Virus record (IMG/VR): IMGVR_UViG_3300045972_000344
Span: 1-61,328 of that record
Source: a virus
DNA length: 61,328 bases
Direction: 5' to 3' (one strand)
Both the position numbers and the translations under genes were made by a program. Under the pieces are notes generated by a model. That model saw nothing but the letters and a program-made list of their open reading frames with translations. It was not told the origin of the DNA and ran no database searches. Within the stretch, counting starts at the first letter, position 1. Each line of letters opens with the position of its first letter. Of the stretch, positions 42,089 to 50,823 are shown piece after piece.

Positions 42089-42226
42089 TCAGTCTGGATC
42101 GGGGGGCGGGTAAAGCTGCCCGGTGGTCGGCTTGGTCTGTCTCTCCATTCCAACCTGAAACCCTTGAATCGTGAAGGTCACTTTGGGCTCTGGGTTTGGA
42201 ACCTGCTGCTGGACATAGGTCGTCAT
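42089..42226 (-). CDS. Very small fibre-cassette protein with TTGQLYPP tail
   Basis: The product has 45 residues and falls below most annotation cut-offs. It ends in KPTTGQLYPP plus a short acidic tail, the same motif as the two longer small proteins of this block. The ATG at 42226 lies four bases after the preceding stop and 12 bases separate its stop from the next ATG. The shared motif at the same cassette position is the main evidence that it is real. Confidence 0.6.
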   Translation of the reverse strand: MTTYVQQQVPNPEPKVTFTIQGFQVGMERQTKPTTGQLYPPPDPD

Positions 42227-42229
42227 GGC

Positions 42230-43105
42230 TTAATCCCACCGGAGCATGAGGCCGATGCCCGAGGTTCCGCCGAGTTCCCCCTTGAGGTCGTGACCGCTGG
42301 CGAATGGCTTCCCGAAGCTGTAATAACTGCGCGTCACGAGGTCCGCTCCCACGATGGCGTAGACCGCGTTCACGGGGATGTCCGCGTGGAAGTATCCCAC
42401 GATGCAGGTAAAGGCCCCGATCTCTCCCGGGCTGTAGGCTCGGAATGGGAAGGTATGGATCGTGTTCGCCACATTCGGGTCCGCCGCGCTCACGGCGTTG
42501 TTCGGCGAGCAGAGCCCAGTGGTGTTCGGCGCCATCTGGACGGGGGCCAGCCCGTAGGGGAGCCAAGTCGCCCGGCGCCCGTAGCCATTGAATGAGACCA
42601 CCATCGCCCCGAGCCCATTGGCCGCTCGCTCGATGGCGAAGAGGTAGTTATAAGTCGTGGTGCTGGTTCCCCAGGACATGATGAACGCGGCGTATCCCGC
42701 CCCCCCGCATGCCGCCCACGACTGGGCCCCGGCGCCGCCCCCCGGCAGGTATCCGACCTGGGTTGCCGCCCACCCGCCGCCGAGGGTGAGCGCCCCGTTC
42801 GTGCTCTCCCCAATGTAGATGTAAAGCCCGAAGAAGTTGGAGGTCGCGCCCGTCCCGTAGCCGACCTTTACGAAGATCGGGTGGGTGCTCTGGGCGGCAT
42901 CGTTGAACCGATACATCCGGTATCCGAGGACCGCATAACCAACCCCGGGCTTGATGGCGGTGGTGAAATCAAGCTGCCCGGTGTCCGCCGTCTGGACGAG
43001 GCCCATGGCCCCCACCATGAAATTGTGGATGTCCGTGCACCGTGCCCTCCAGGTCGCATCGTCCCCGGTGTAGGTGTCGGCTGTTGCAATCGCGCTGTGG
43101 GCCAT
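42230..43105 (-). CDS. Fibre-block structural protein B
   Basis: The product has 291 residues, rich in Gly, Ala, Thr and aromatic residues, nearly all strand. It opens with helix-like ATADTYTGDDATWRARCT and DIHNFMVGAMG, then repeats of strand and glycine turns, and ends with GLMLRWD. It occupies the 'large' position of the middle cassette but is not obviously homologous to fibres A and C. A fibre tip or receptor-binding module is inferred. Confidence 0.55.
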   Translation of the reverse strand: MAHSAIATADTYTGDDATWRARCTDIHNFMVGAMGLVQTADTGQLDFTTAIKPGVGYAVLGYRMYRFNDAAQSTHPIFVKVGYGTGATSNFFGLYIYIGESTNGALTLGGGWAATQVGYLPGGGAGAQSWAACGGAGYAAFIMSWGTSTTTYNYLFAIERAANGLGAMVVSFNGYGRRATWLPYGLAPVQMAPNTTGLCSPNNAVSAADPNVANTIHTFPFRAYSPGEIGAFTCIVGYFHADIPVNAVYAIVGADLVTRSYYSFGKPFASGHDLKGELGGTSGIGLMLRWD

Positions 43106-43114
43106 CGGTTACTC

Positions 43115-43453
43115 CTAGACGCCCGGGCGGTGCGGGGGATAAAGCTGCCCTGTGGTGGCGTGGCCGCCTCCGCCGTATTCCTTGTAGATCGGCGGGAAGG
43201 TCTTCACGGCTGCGGCTGCTGCGTCCCGGCGCTTGAAGACCACCCCCACCAGGGGGGCCCGGTTCGGGGCTGAGGCCAGCACTGCTCCGTTGGTGAATTG
43301 GTGCCAGATTGTGAGAATGTCCAGTGGGACGCGCTGCTGGACCCAGATGCTGGGCGGCTTGAAGGTGGCCGGAAGCGAGACAAGCAGGCGCCTCGCCGGG
43401 GCCATCCCCGAGGCCCCGGTCGCGTCCGCGAGTGCTTTGACGGGTGATGCCAC
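43115..43453 (-). CDS. Small fibre-cassette protein with TTGQLYPP tail
   Basis: The product has 112 residues. Its last 28 residues (FPPIYKEYGGGGHATTGQL, then YPP) are almost identical to the end of the protein at 39827-40150. The N-terminal 80 residues differ and are helical and strand mixed. It sits between fibre A and structural protein B with gaps of 12 and 9 bases. Same possible roles as its relative. Confidence 0.6.
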   Translation of the reverse strand: MASPVKALADATGASGMAPARRLLVSLPATFKPPSIWVQQRVPLDILTIWHQFTNGAVLASAPNRAPLVGVVFKRRDAAAAAVKTFPPIYKEYGGGGHATTGQLYPPHRPGV

Positions 43454-43465
43454 TGGCCCCTCTCT

Positions 43466-45358
43466 TTAGGTCGGTTTCTGGTAACCCCAGAAGATGAGGC
43501 CCGTGTTGATTTTCACATACCAGCCCACGATGCTGACGAGGGTTTGGTCGTATTGCTTGTAGGCCACCGTGGCGTATTTCCCACGGGTGCAGCCCAGGAA
43601 ATGGGTGGCGTCCTTGCTCGTGTATTGGATGATTTCGCCCTGAATGGAGATCCACCCCGAGGCCGGGAACCCGGCCGTGCTCGTCACGGGGATGCTCAGG
43701 TCCGTGGCGAGAAGGGTGCCCGTCACCTTCGTCTCGAAGTCGGTGTGGGGGGCGAGGACCATCTGCTCGTTGTTCAGGGTGCCCACAAACCGATACCAGT
43801 CCAAGCCGCTGAAAACGGGCCCCACGCAGCGGGCGCTATAACCTCCGCCGTTGACATAAGGGTAGGAGGTGTCTGGGTCACAGGCCATGCGGTGAACCGC
43901 CCACGCCACCCCGCTGTCGGCCCCGGTGAAGAGGCCCTCTCCTCGAAGGACGATCCATGGGTTGTTCAGGCCGCCCGCGCCCGCGACCGAGTTCGACCAA
44001 TCCTGGATGATGTTCGGGTGGTTCTGTCGCGTGAATGCGTGGCCGCAGAAGTTCACGCTGTAGTCGATATACCCGCCAACATAGGTGCTGGTGTTGGTGT
44101 CTCCCCAGTAGTGGGAGAAGCGCCCGACCGCCCCGGTGTTCGCGGCCACATCGTCATATCCGACCACCAGTTCCATCACGGTGCAGTTCGGGCCGTAATC
44201 CGTGGCTGGAACCTGGGCGACCGCCGTGGCGTTGTCTCCGTAGCAGGCATGCATCGGGCCATAGAACCCCAGGTTCGTTTTGGTCCCGAGCGCGAGCCCT
44301 CGCTTGTTCACCTGGAGGTAGTAGACGAACCCGTTAATGAGGTCGATGGTGATGGCTTCGGGGGTGGCAATGCCCGCGTATTGCATCTGTGGGGAAGCGG
44401 AGCACCCGGGGAAGTAGAGGGTGCAGTTGGCGACCGTGGGGACGATGTTCGAGGCCACCGTGTTCCGCTGGCCGTGGATGTAGCCGACCCAGGTCCACTT
44501 CCAATCCGTGAAGTTCGCATCCACGCTGGCCTTGAGTGCATCAAAGAGCCCGCGATTGTTGTCGTTGGTAGTGTTCGGGGCGCTCCCCGTGTAGGAGACC
44601 GTCACCCCGTTGATGGTCAGGCTCACGGTTACCGCGCCCGCCGTGGCCCCGCTGACAAGAATCTGCTGCCCTATCCCGGTTAGGAGTTCCTGGACTGGCC
44701 CCATGGAAATCCCGCCGCCGTTGAACTGCATTCGGACGGCTTCACGCGCCTTGCTGTCCCCGATGGCTTGGTCTGATGGGGGAATGAAGTCGATGAAATT
44801 CTGGCTCGAAATAACCTGCCCGGCGGCGTTCTCAAGCATCCACTGGTTCACAAGGCAATATGTTCCGGTGCCCTTCGCGGTGATGTTGAGGCGCCAGTAG
44901 GCATGGGGTGTCGCGCCCGAAACAATGAATTTCCGCCGCTCCCCGGTGAACCAAAGCATTTCATTCGTCCAGGTCTGGAGGGTGCCTCCAGTGACGCCCC
45001 CGCTCCAGGTCACGCCGTCATCCGACCAATCGAGGGAGAAGGTCTGGGGGTTGTAGTAAGCCTGGGACTGGCCGCTGTTGTCCCCTCCCCACAGATACAT
45101 GATCGTGGGCGTGAATGGGGAAGCCATGCGGCACCCCACCCACCGGGGGAGGGCGGAGTTATCACCAGCGGCAGATGATGTCAGGTCGAATGCGTTGGCG
45201 GGTGTCGTGATCGTTCCGAGGACCGCCAGGGGTGGGATGCTCTCGTGCAGAACCTGCCACCCGTAGCTGGTGAGGGACGCCTTGAAGGTGTTCTGCACAT
45301 CCTGAATGGACGCGCCGAGCGCGATCAGGAAGGATTCGGCACCGAGGAATTGGCTCAT
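43466..45358 (-). CDS. Large tail fibre paralogue A
   Basis: The product has 630 residues and is beta-rich. It opens FLGAESFLIALGAS and ends FWGYQKPT, and aligns over its length with the protein at 40160-42076 through DFIPPSDQAIG, INGFVYYLQVNKRGLALG and FLGCTRGKYAT. Its base composition is as G/C-rich as its neighbours, unlike its paralogue. It follows the gpI-like gene by three bases. Host recognition is the likely role. Confidence 0.65.
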   Translation of the reverse strand: MSQFLGAESFLIALGASIQDVQNTFKASLTSYGWQVLHESIPPLAVLGTITTPANAFDLTSSAAGDNSALPRWVGCRMASPFTPTIMYLWGGDNSGQSQAYYNPQTFSLDWSDDGVTWSGGVTGGTLQTWTNEMLWFTGERRKFIVSGATPHAYWRLNITAKGTGTYCLVNQWMLENAAGQVISSQNFIDFIPPSDQAIGDSKAREAVRMQFNGGGISMGPVQELLTGIGQQILVSGATAGAVTVSLTINGVTVSYTGSAPNTTNDNNRGLFDALKASVDANFTDWKWTWVGYIHGQRNTVASNIVPTVANCTLYFPGCSASPQMQYAGIATPEAITIDLINGFVYYLQVNKRGLALGTKTNLGFYGPMHACYGDNATAVAQVPATDYGPNCTVMELVVGYDDVAANTGAVGRFSHYWGDTNTSTYVGGYIDYSVNFCGHAFTRQNHPNIIQDWSNSVAGAGGLNNPWIVLRGEGLFTGADSGVAWAVHRMACDPDTSYPYVNGGGYSARCVGPVFSGLDWYRFVGTLNNEQMVLAPHTDFETKVTGTLLATDLSIPVTSTAGFPASGWISIQGEIIQYTSKDATHFLGCTRGKYATVAYKQYDQTLVSIVGWYVKINTGLIFWGYQKPT

Positions 45359-45361
45359 GGT

Positions 45362-46942
45362 TCACCCTTCGTTCATCTGGGTCTTGATCGTGACAGTGGG
45401 GGTGGCGGTGGCGCTGTGCAGGTTCACCACGGAGACGAATGCTTGATTGGTTGGGGTCTGGGCGTAGGCCCACGGGGCGAACAGGATGTCCAGGGCCCCG
45501 GCGGTGGTAACCGCCTCCGCCAGCAGTCCGTGGTCCCCGGTGGGGTCGGTTCCGGCCGCGCGGGCGGCGTCCGCCGCAAGCTGGGCCGCGCTCTCGTAGA
45601 TCCGAACCCGCACGGGCACATCGCTGCTGATCTCCTTGACCATCCACTTCTTCCCGAGGTCCAGGATGAAGAGGTCGGCGCTGCCCGGGGCGATGCTGAG
45701 GGTCGTGTGGTTGTAGGTCCGGGGGAAGGGCAGAATGTCCACCCAGGCGTCCCCGATGACCTGCACCAGCGTCCCGGCGACCGTGACCGTGCACACGAGG
45801 TGCACCCGGGCCCCGACCACGGGATCCGCTTCTCCGAGGCCGAAGATGATGGCCTCCGTCCCCTGGCCGCTGAGGATGTAGCCTTCGGTGGCCTGCCACT
45901 CGTAGAGGGCGTCCTGCCGGGCCGGGACGCTCGCGTGGTGCCCGGTCTCGCCTGCGGGCGCCATGGTCACATCGGTGGTCACCGCTCCAACCACGGCAGC
46001 GATGGCGTTGGTCTCCCGGCTCCCGGTCTTCCCGTTGCCCAGGCCCCCGGCCTGAAGGACGGCGGCGGTCACCATGCCCACGGCGGCGGGCTGGATCGTG
46101 ATGGTGTCCGTGCCCTGGCCGCTGAGGAGCGTTCCGTTGGTGATCGTCCAGGTGTAGGTGGCCCCGCCCTCGGGGTATGCCACCCGCGCGGTGTAGGGCT
46201 GGTTTACGGGCACGGCGGCCACGGCGATGACCTGGGGCGCCCGGCCGTCCGACACAATGGCTAGAAGGCGGTTCCCTGCCCCACGGCGGCGGTCAATCAG
46301 GGCCACTACCTGCTCCTGGGATGAAATGTCGGGCATGGCCGCCGGGAGGACCACCACGAAGGTGTTCCAGAGGGTCTCGGCTCCGAAGCCCCCGAACCCC
46401 ATCAGGCGGTGGCCGCCGTTCACCCGGTGCCCATCGTTCAGGCGCAGGCTCGTGAAGAAGGACTCCCCCTCCAGGACTCGGGTGCCCGTCATGCCGAGGA
46501 GGCGGTCGATCAGGGCGGCGAGGCCCATGTTCGTGGTGCTGGGGCTGATGACCTCCTCCACGATCCGGCGGGCGTAGGCTTGGTCGAGTTCGCTGTCGTA
46601 GCGGGGAACCTGAAGGGTCCGGCCCCACTGGTTCAGGAAGACCCCGGCGGCTCCGGGCACATCGTCCACGGCCGAGAAGCGCCACCCGGCGCTGTCCGCT
46701 TCGTCCCAGGCTCCCGGCAGGTCCGCGTTCACGGGCACCCAGGCTGAACCACTCCAGACGATGTCCGTCCGGCCCAGGGAGGCTGGCATCTTTAGCTGCT
46801 CGACTGCGTTCCCGGTCTGGATCTCCTCGTCCACCTGTCCCTTCGCCCAGAGGCGAATTCGGGAGAATCTGGGGCCCGTCTCGGGTGCCGGGAGGGGCAT
46901 GGTCCCGACCATCCTGGCTGTGAGGTCATCGATCCGGCTCAT
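45362..46942 (-). CDS. gpI-like tail protein with Ig-like repeats
   Basis: The product has 526 residues. The N-terminal 210 residues resemble P2 gpI-type baseplate-to-fibre connectors (WGRTLQVPRYDSELDQAYA, then an amphipathic helix). Two strand repeats then share the core LSGQGT (TLLSGQGTDTITI and YILSGQGTEAIIF), followed by a third beta domain. This fits a protein that docks fibres to the baseplate. I chose the ATG at 46942 although no clear ribosome site is present; the frame stays open upstream to 47341 over the divergent gap, which is unlikely to be translated. Confidence 0.6.
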   Translation of the reverse strand: MSRIDDLTARMVGTMPLPAPETGPRFSRIRLWAKGQVDEEIQTGNAVEQLKMPASLGRTDIVWSGSAWVPVNADLPGAWDEADSAGWRFSAVDDVPGAAGVFLNQWGRTLQVPRYDSELDQAYARRIVEEVISPSTTNMGLAALIDRLLGMTGTRVLEGESFFTSLRLNDGHRVNGGHRLMGFGGFGAETLWNTFVVVLPAAMPDISSQEQVVALIDRRRGAGNRLLAIVSDGRAPQVIAVAAVPVNQPYTARVAYPEGGATYTWTITNGTLLSGQGTDTITIQPAAVGMVTAAVLQAGGLGNGKTGSRETNAIAAVVGAVTTDVTMAPAGETGHHASVPARQDALYEWQATEGYILSGQGTEAIIFGLGEADPVVGARVHLVCTVTVAGTLVQVIGDAWVDILPFPRTYNHTTLSIAPGSADLFILDLGKKWMVKEISSDVPVRVRIYESAAQLAADAARAAGTDPTGDHGLLAEAVTTAGALDILFAPWAYAQTPTNQAFVSVVNLHSATATPTVTIKTQMNEG

Positions 46943-47018
46943 GCGTCCATTCTGACACCCGCGCCCTTGTGCCTGCTGGGCTTTTGTGGGTTGTGCATCG
47001 CGCCCTGTCACAAGATAT

Positions 47019-47050
47019 TTGGATCCTGCTCTCAGCCCCGCCGTTATTCT
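47019..47050 (+). promoter_or_regulatory. Possible promoter giving a leaderless mRNA
   Basis: TTGGAT and TATTCT lie 20 bases apart, and the ATG at 47057 follows six bases after the second box with no ribosome site. The layout repeats that upstream of the prohead protease gene. Confidence 0.3.
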
Positions 47051-47056
47051 TTGCGC

Positions 47057-47890
47057 ATGGCCGCCCCCCTTTGGAACAGCTACGCGATTCGCCCGCTCGG
47101 GTTCCCGGGCATGGCGACTCTGACCGCGTGGGTGCTGCCCGGATCCGATGCTCCGACTGATGCCATCGCGGAGATCGTGGCGAAGGTGGGCTCTGCCCCC
47201 GTGGCGGTGGTCACTGATCCCACGGCCGCCTCGGTCTCTCTGGACCTGGGCGCGAATTCGTCCAGCTTCTCCCAGGATCTGTTCTCCGCCGGGCCCACCG
47301 TCATCTCGTGGTTCGCCAAGGATGCCGCTGGGATCTGGCACAAGGGCCCCGAGGTCACGGCCGACCTGTCTTCCTCTTGGGGCGCCGCCTTCCCCTACCT
47401 GAAGGGCTGGGCCATCAAGACCCTGCAGACCCTAGCCCTCGACCGCGCTCCGGTGCTGCCGGACGGCCGGAAGGTCACGATTCGCGGATCCTATCCCCGG
47501 GACACCTTCCCCCTCCCGGCCATGTCCGTTCAATTCGAGGCCGCTCCCCAGGGGCAGCGGTCCCTCGGTGAGCAGGGCCGTCCCCTTTCCGCCCTGCTGT
47601 TCCGGGAGGAGACCCCCTGGGCCGTCTCCCTGCGCATGGTGCTGTGGTCCGAGTTCCCCGAGGAGCGCGACACCCTGGCCCCCTGGTTCATCCAGACCAT
47701 GCAAGCCCTTTCCGCTCTGGCTCCCTACGCGGGGCTGGCGGAGCCCTCGTTCAACCTTTCCGAGTCCGAGGACTTCTCCGCTGCCCTGATGGAGAAGCCT
47801 CTTTTCCTGCTGTCGTGCGGGCTGAATGGGACGCTCTGGTCCCAGTTGACCCTCCCGCAGCGTAACTATCAGGGTCACCTAACCGTCTAG
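47057..47890 (+). CDS. Tail-module structural protein
   Basis: The product has 277 residues. A beta-rich first third (LTAWVLPGSDAPTD, VAVVTDPTAASVSLD) with an Ig-like pattern is followed by a mixed domain with WAIKTLQTLALDR and a long final region. It directly precedes the sheath gene by 10 bases. Position suggests a neck, tail terminator or sheath-cap protein. I do not recognise its family. No ribosome site is visible before the ATG. Confidence 0.5.
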   Translation: MAAPLWNSYAIRPLGFPGMATLTAWVLPGSDAPTDAIAEIVAKVGSAPVAVVTDPTAASVSLDLGANSSSFSQDLFSAGPTVISWFAKDAAGIWHKGPEVTADLSSSWGAAFPYLKGWAIKTLQTLALDRAPVLPDGRKVTIRGSYPRDTFPLPAMSVQFEAAPQGQRSLGEQGRPLSALLFREETPWAVSLRMVLWSEFPEERDTLAPWFIQTMQALSALAPYAGLAEPSFNLSESEDFSAALMEKPLFLLSCGLNGTLWSQLTLPQRNYQGHLTV

Positions 47891-47900
47891 GAGGTGCAGC

Positions 47901-49706
47901 ATGGGTGCTGTCGGCGTCATGGCTGGGGGTCAGAAAGTCACGATCCCCGGTGTCATCCCGGAGGTCGATGCTTCGGCAATGACCCCCGTCTCTCCGGTCG
48001 GGGCGAAGATCCCGCTGGTCATCGGCACTTCGGATGGGGGCGATCCCACCGTGGTGTATTCCTTCCGGTCGTTCGATGAGGCCAAGGCCGTGATCCGCTC
48101 GGGTCGCATCCTGTCCTACATCGCCCGGCTGTTCTCCCCCTCCCCGGACCTGCCCGGCGCTTCCATCGTGAAGTTCATCCGGGCCAGCGCCACGGCTGCG
48201 GTGGCCGCGCTCACTTCGGCCGCGCTCACCTTCACCAGCCGGGACAAGGGGTTTTGGAACAACGGCATCCGGGTCGCCATCGCCCAGGACGGCACGGGCG
48301 ATCCCCTGCTCCCCATCGTGGGCGGCGGCGGCTTCTTCAAATGCTGGACCGTGACGATCAAGAACCTCGCGGATAAGCAGACCTTCAGCTACTACCTGCG
48401 CTCCGGCCTGCTGCTCACCAGCCCGGCCCTCGGTTCCTTCAAGGCCGACTTCACGAACAATGTCTTCGACCTGATCGTGAACGGCGTCACGGTGGACGAG
48501 ATCCCCTTCTCTGGGGCGCTCACCTTGCGGGATGTCACCGCCTGGATCAATGCCCACGCGGGCTGGACCGCCCAGACGATTGGCCCCTCCTGGTATCCCT
48601 CCACCGTGCTGAATTCGGGGACCACCGCCATCGGTGTGACCTCGATCTTCTACCCGGCCGAGTCCGGCCTGCTGATCTACCTGCTCGGCAGCCAGAACCC
48701 CCTGGTCACCCTCGCCCAGTCCGGCGTGAACGCCGCCCTCACGGCCATCACCGAGGCGCCCCTCGCGGGCGGCCTGGGGCGCTCCTACGACACCCTGGCC
48801 TCCGGCGACCTGAACCCGGCCCTCACTCTGGCGGCCGTGACCACGGCGCACGGCGTCTTCATCCAGTCCGCCACCCTGGCCCTCCAGCAGCTTGCCCTCA
48901 CCCACTGCATCACCATGGGCGGCACGGATTACCAGAAATACCGGATCCTGTTCGCGGGCCTGAACTTCGCCGCGACCTCCCCGGTGGACGGGAACGATGC
49001 CACCGCCTCCACGGATGCCCTCGCGGCTGCGGCTGCGGTCACCCGGGCCCAGGCTCTGGATGGCCCCGCCGTCATGTGCTTCAACGGCACGACCACCCCG
49101 AATCCCATCAGCGGTGTCGCCGAGCAGCTTGGCGGCCTGGGTGTCGCTGCCCAGGCCCTGGGTCTCTGGTGCGGGCTGAAGACGGCCATCCCCTTGACCC
49201 ACAAGCCCCTGATCTCCTCGGGCCTGGAATTCCCCAACCTCTCCAAGTCCCTGACCGAGTCCCTGCTGGACGCGGGCGCCTTCTTCCCCTACTTCGATGC
49301 GGACACCGGCCGGACGCGAATCGTCCAGGCAATCACCGCCTACCAGTCCACGAATCCCAGCTTCCGCAACCTGCAGGGGCTGACCATCCAGCACACCATC
49401 GAGCGCCTCTGGCTCTCCGTGCTGGCCGCTTACATCGGCGCCCCGCTCGACCTGCAGACGGGCGAGCGCATCAAGGCCGACTGTGCCGGTGCGATGGACG
49501 GCTCGATCCTCACGGGCAACAACCCGGACGGGTTCCTCACCGAAGGCCGGAAGGCTGGCGCTCGGCTCCCCGCTTGGGAGGGCCTGCGCGTCATCGGCGA
49601 TTCGACCGTGGGCGCCTGGACGATTGATGTCAATGCCCACCCCGTGGGAGAAACCGACTACATCCGGGTCCGCACGAAGCTGACCCCCGTCCCCATCGAA
49701 CTGTAA
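47901..49706 (+). CDS. Contractile tail sheath protein
   Basis: The product has 601 residues. Features of sheath proteins are present: an early TIPGVIPEVDASAMTPV segment, the strand-rich insertion in the middle, and a C-terminal third with PLTHKPLISSG, FFPYFDADTGRTRIVQAIT, and a closing ETDYIRVRTKLTPV. The sheath contracts to drive the tube through the envelope and makes this a myovirus-type phage. AGGAGG precedes the ATG, and the tube gene follows after 12 bases. Confidence 0.85.
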   Translation: MGAVGVMAGGQKVTIPGVIPEVDASAMTPVSPVGAKIPLVIGTSDGGDPTVVYSFRSFDEAKAVIRSGRILSYIARLFSPSPDLPGASIVKFIRASATAAVAALTSAALTFTSRDKGFWNNGIRVAIAQDGTGDPLLPIVGGGGFFKCWTVTIKNLADKQTFSYYLRSGLLLTSPALGSFKADFTNNVFDLIVNGVTVDEIPFSGALTLRDVTAWINAHAGWTAQTIGPSWYPSTVLNSGTTAIGVTSIFYPAESGLLIYLLGSQNPLVTLAQSGVNAALTAITEAPLAGGLGRSYDTLASGDLNPALTLAAVTTAHGVFIQSATLALQQLALTHCITMGGTDYQKYRILFAGLNFAATSPVDGNDATASTDALAAAAAVTRAQALDGPAVMCFNGTTTPNPISGVAEQLGGLGVAAQALGLWCGLKTAIPLTHKPLISSGLEFPNLSKSLTESLLDAGAFFPYFDADTGRTRIVQAITAYQSTNPSFRNLQGLTIQHTIERLWLSVLAAYIGAPLDLQTGERIKADCAGAMDGSILTGNNPDGFLTEGRKAGARLPAWEGLRVIGDSTVGAWTIDVNAHPVGETDYIRVRTKLTPVPIEL

Positions 49707-49718
49707 GGAGGAGCGGCC

Positions 49719-50159
49719 ATGGCCAGCCAAGACGAAGCCCGCATCATTGGCGGGCATACTGCGAAGGTTCTGATCGGTGGGAAGGAGGTCGGGTTCTTCT
49801 TCGACCTGTCCTACTCGGTGGATTTCGGCCTCCAGGACGCCCCTGTCCTCGGCCAGACCACCGTGGTGGAACACCAGCAGACCCGCTACATCGTGTCCGG
49901 GGAATTCCGGCAGTATTTCATCCGGGACGAACTGGTGAACCCCGACAGCGCCATCCTGCCCAAGACCGCCGCCGAGGCGATCCGCCAGGGTGCCTTCGAT
50001 CTGGATGTCATCGACAAGGTCTCCGGGAAGGTTATCATTCGTCTGGAGGATGTCAGCTTGGCATCCGGGTCTGCCGGGTTCTCCACCGGGCAGCTTGTTT
50101 CCAAACGAGTCAGCTTCCGCGCCATCAACACCCGGTCTGGGAGCCAAGCCAGCGGGTAG
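49719..50159 (+). CDS. Tail tube protein
   Basis: The product has 146 residues, with alternating strands, a size typical of tube subunits. It carries GGKEVGFFFDLSYSVDFG near the N-terminus and a C-terminal strand ending KRVSFRAINTRSG. Position directly after the sheath gene is diagnostic. AAGGAGG precedes the ATG. Confidence 0.8.
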   Translation: MASQDEARIIGGHTAKVLIGGKEVGFFFDLSYSVDFGLQDAPVLGQTTVVEHQQTRYIVSGEFRQYFIRDELVNPDSAILPKTAAEAIRQGAFDLDVIDKVSGKVIIRLEDVSLASGSAGFSTGQLVSKRVSFRAINTRSGSQASG

Positions 50160-50162
50160 CCA

Positions 50163-50594
50163 ATGACCACCGATCCCCAGTCCGTAATCTCCAGGGCCTC
50201 CCAGTTGGGGGGCCCTGGTTCTGTCCCGGTGCTCGCCGATGGGGACATTTTCAAACTCCCCACCTGGGGGTTCGACTTCATCTCGGAGGCTTGGCCCCAG
50301 GTGAATGGCCGGATCGAACTCCGGTATCCCTCCTTCGGGGACGAGGTCGCCATCGAGCGGCTGGCCGTGATGAGCGGCGGCACCGTCTTGGCCCGGGCCC
50401 AGGCTGCCTTCATGGTCTGCCTGCACTCCGCCCCGCCCTGCTGGTGGCGCCCGAACCCCTCCCAGGCCCCGGACGCCCAGCCCCTCCCGGCGCCCGACCG
50501 GCTGCCCTGCTCCCCCGAACTGGTGGGTGCGTGGCAGAACTGGCTCGCCTGGAGGGACTCTTTTCGCAGCGGCGCTCCGGGCGCGGATCTCTGA
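50163..50594 (+). CDS. Tail assembly chaperone, first frame
   Basis: The product has 143 residues and lies between tube and tape measure, the place of lambda G/GT-type chaperones that coat the tape measure during tail assembly. The N-terminal part is strand and helix (DGDIFKLPTWGFDF, GDEVAIERLAVM), and the end is a Pro-rich stretch plus a Trp-rich helix. Its last 68 bases overlap an open frame in the +1 register that continues to 50820, so a frameshift product is possible. A role in tape measure folding is inferred from position. Confidence 0.65.
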   Translation: MTTDPQSVISRASQLGGPGSVPVLADGDIFKLPTWGFDFISEAWPQVNGRIELRYPSFGDEVAIERLAVMSGGTVLARAQAAFMVCLHSAPPCWWRPNPSQAPDAQPLPAPDRLPCSPELVGAWQNWLAWRDSFRSGAPGADL

Positions 50595-50820
50595 GGATCC
50601 TTCAAACAGGCAGGCCATCCTCTGGGCGGCCTCTGAAGCACTCCGGTGGTCGCCCTTCGACCCCCGGCTGCTCGCCTTGTCCCGGGTCCAGATGGAATGG
50701 GCTATCTTGATGGCCGAGCCTGCGAAGCGTGAAACAATCAAGGACGAGAAGGGCCTGGAGCGCGACCGTGCTGCTGTCCTGCTGCTGGAATGGTGCAGGG
50801 TTCACATTTCCAAGGGGTGA
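50527..50820 (+). CDS. Tail assembly chaperone extension in the +1 frame
   Basis: The frame from the GTG at 50527 gives 97 residues, helical and charged (SNRQAILWAASEALRWS, then RDRAAVLLLEWCRVH). No ribosome site precedes the GTG, and the frame is open upstream of it. It is therefore likely reached by frameshift from the first frame, as in many tailed phages. A candidate shift site is TCT TTT CGC at 50559-50567, where a +1 move gives TTC GCA. Confidence 0.55.
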   Translation: MRGRTGSPGGTLFAAALRARISEDPSNRQAILWAASEALRWSPFDPRLLALSRVQMEWAILMAEPAKRETIKDEKGLERDRAAVLLLEWCRVHISKG

Positions 50821-50823
50821 CCG

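Noticed and set aside
46943-47341. N-terminal extension of the gpI-like protein to 47341
   Set aside because: The added residues are low complexity and cover the divergent gap and the start of the opposite gene. The ATG at 46942 gives a sensible protein.
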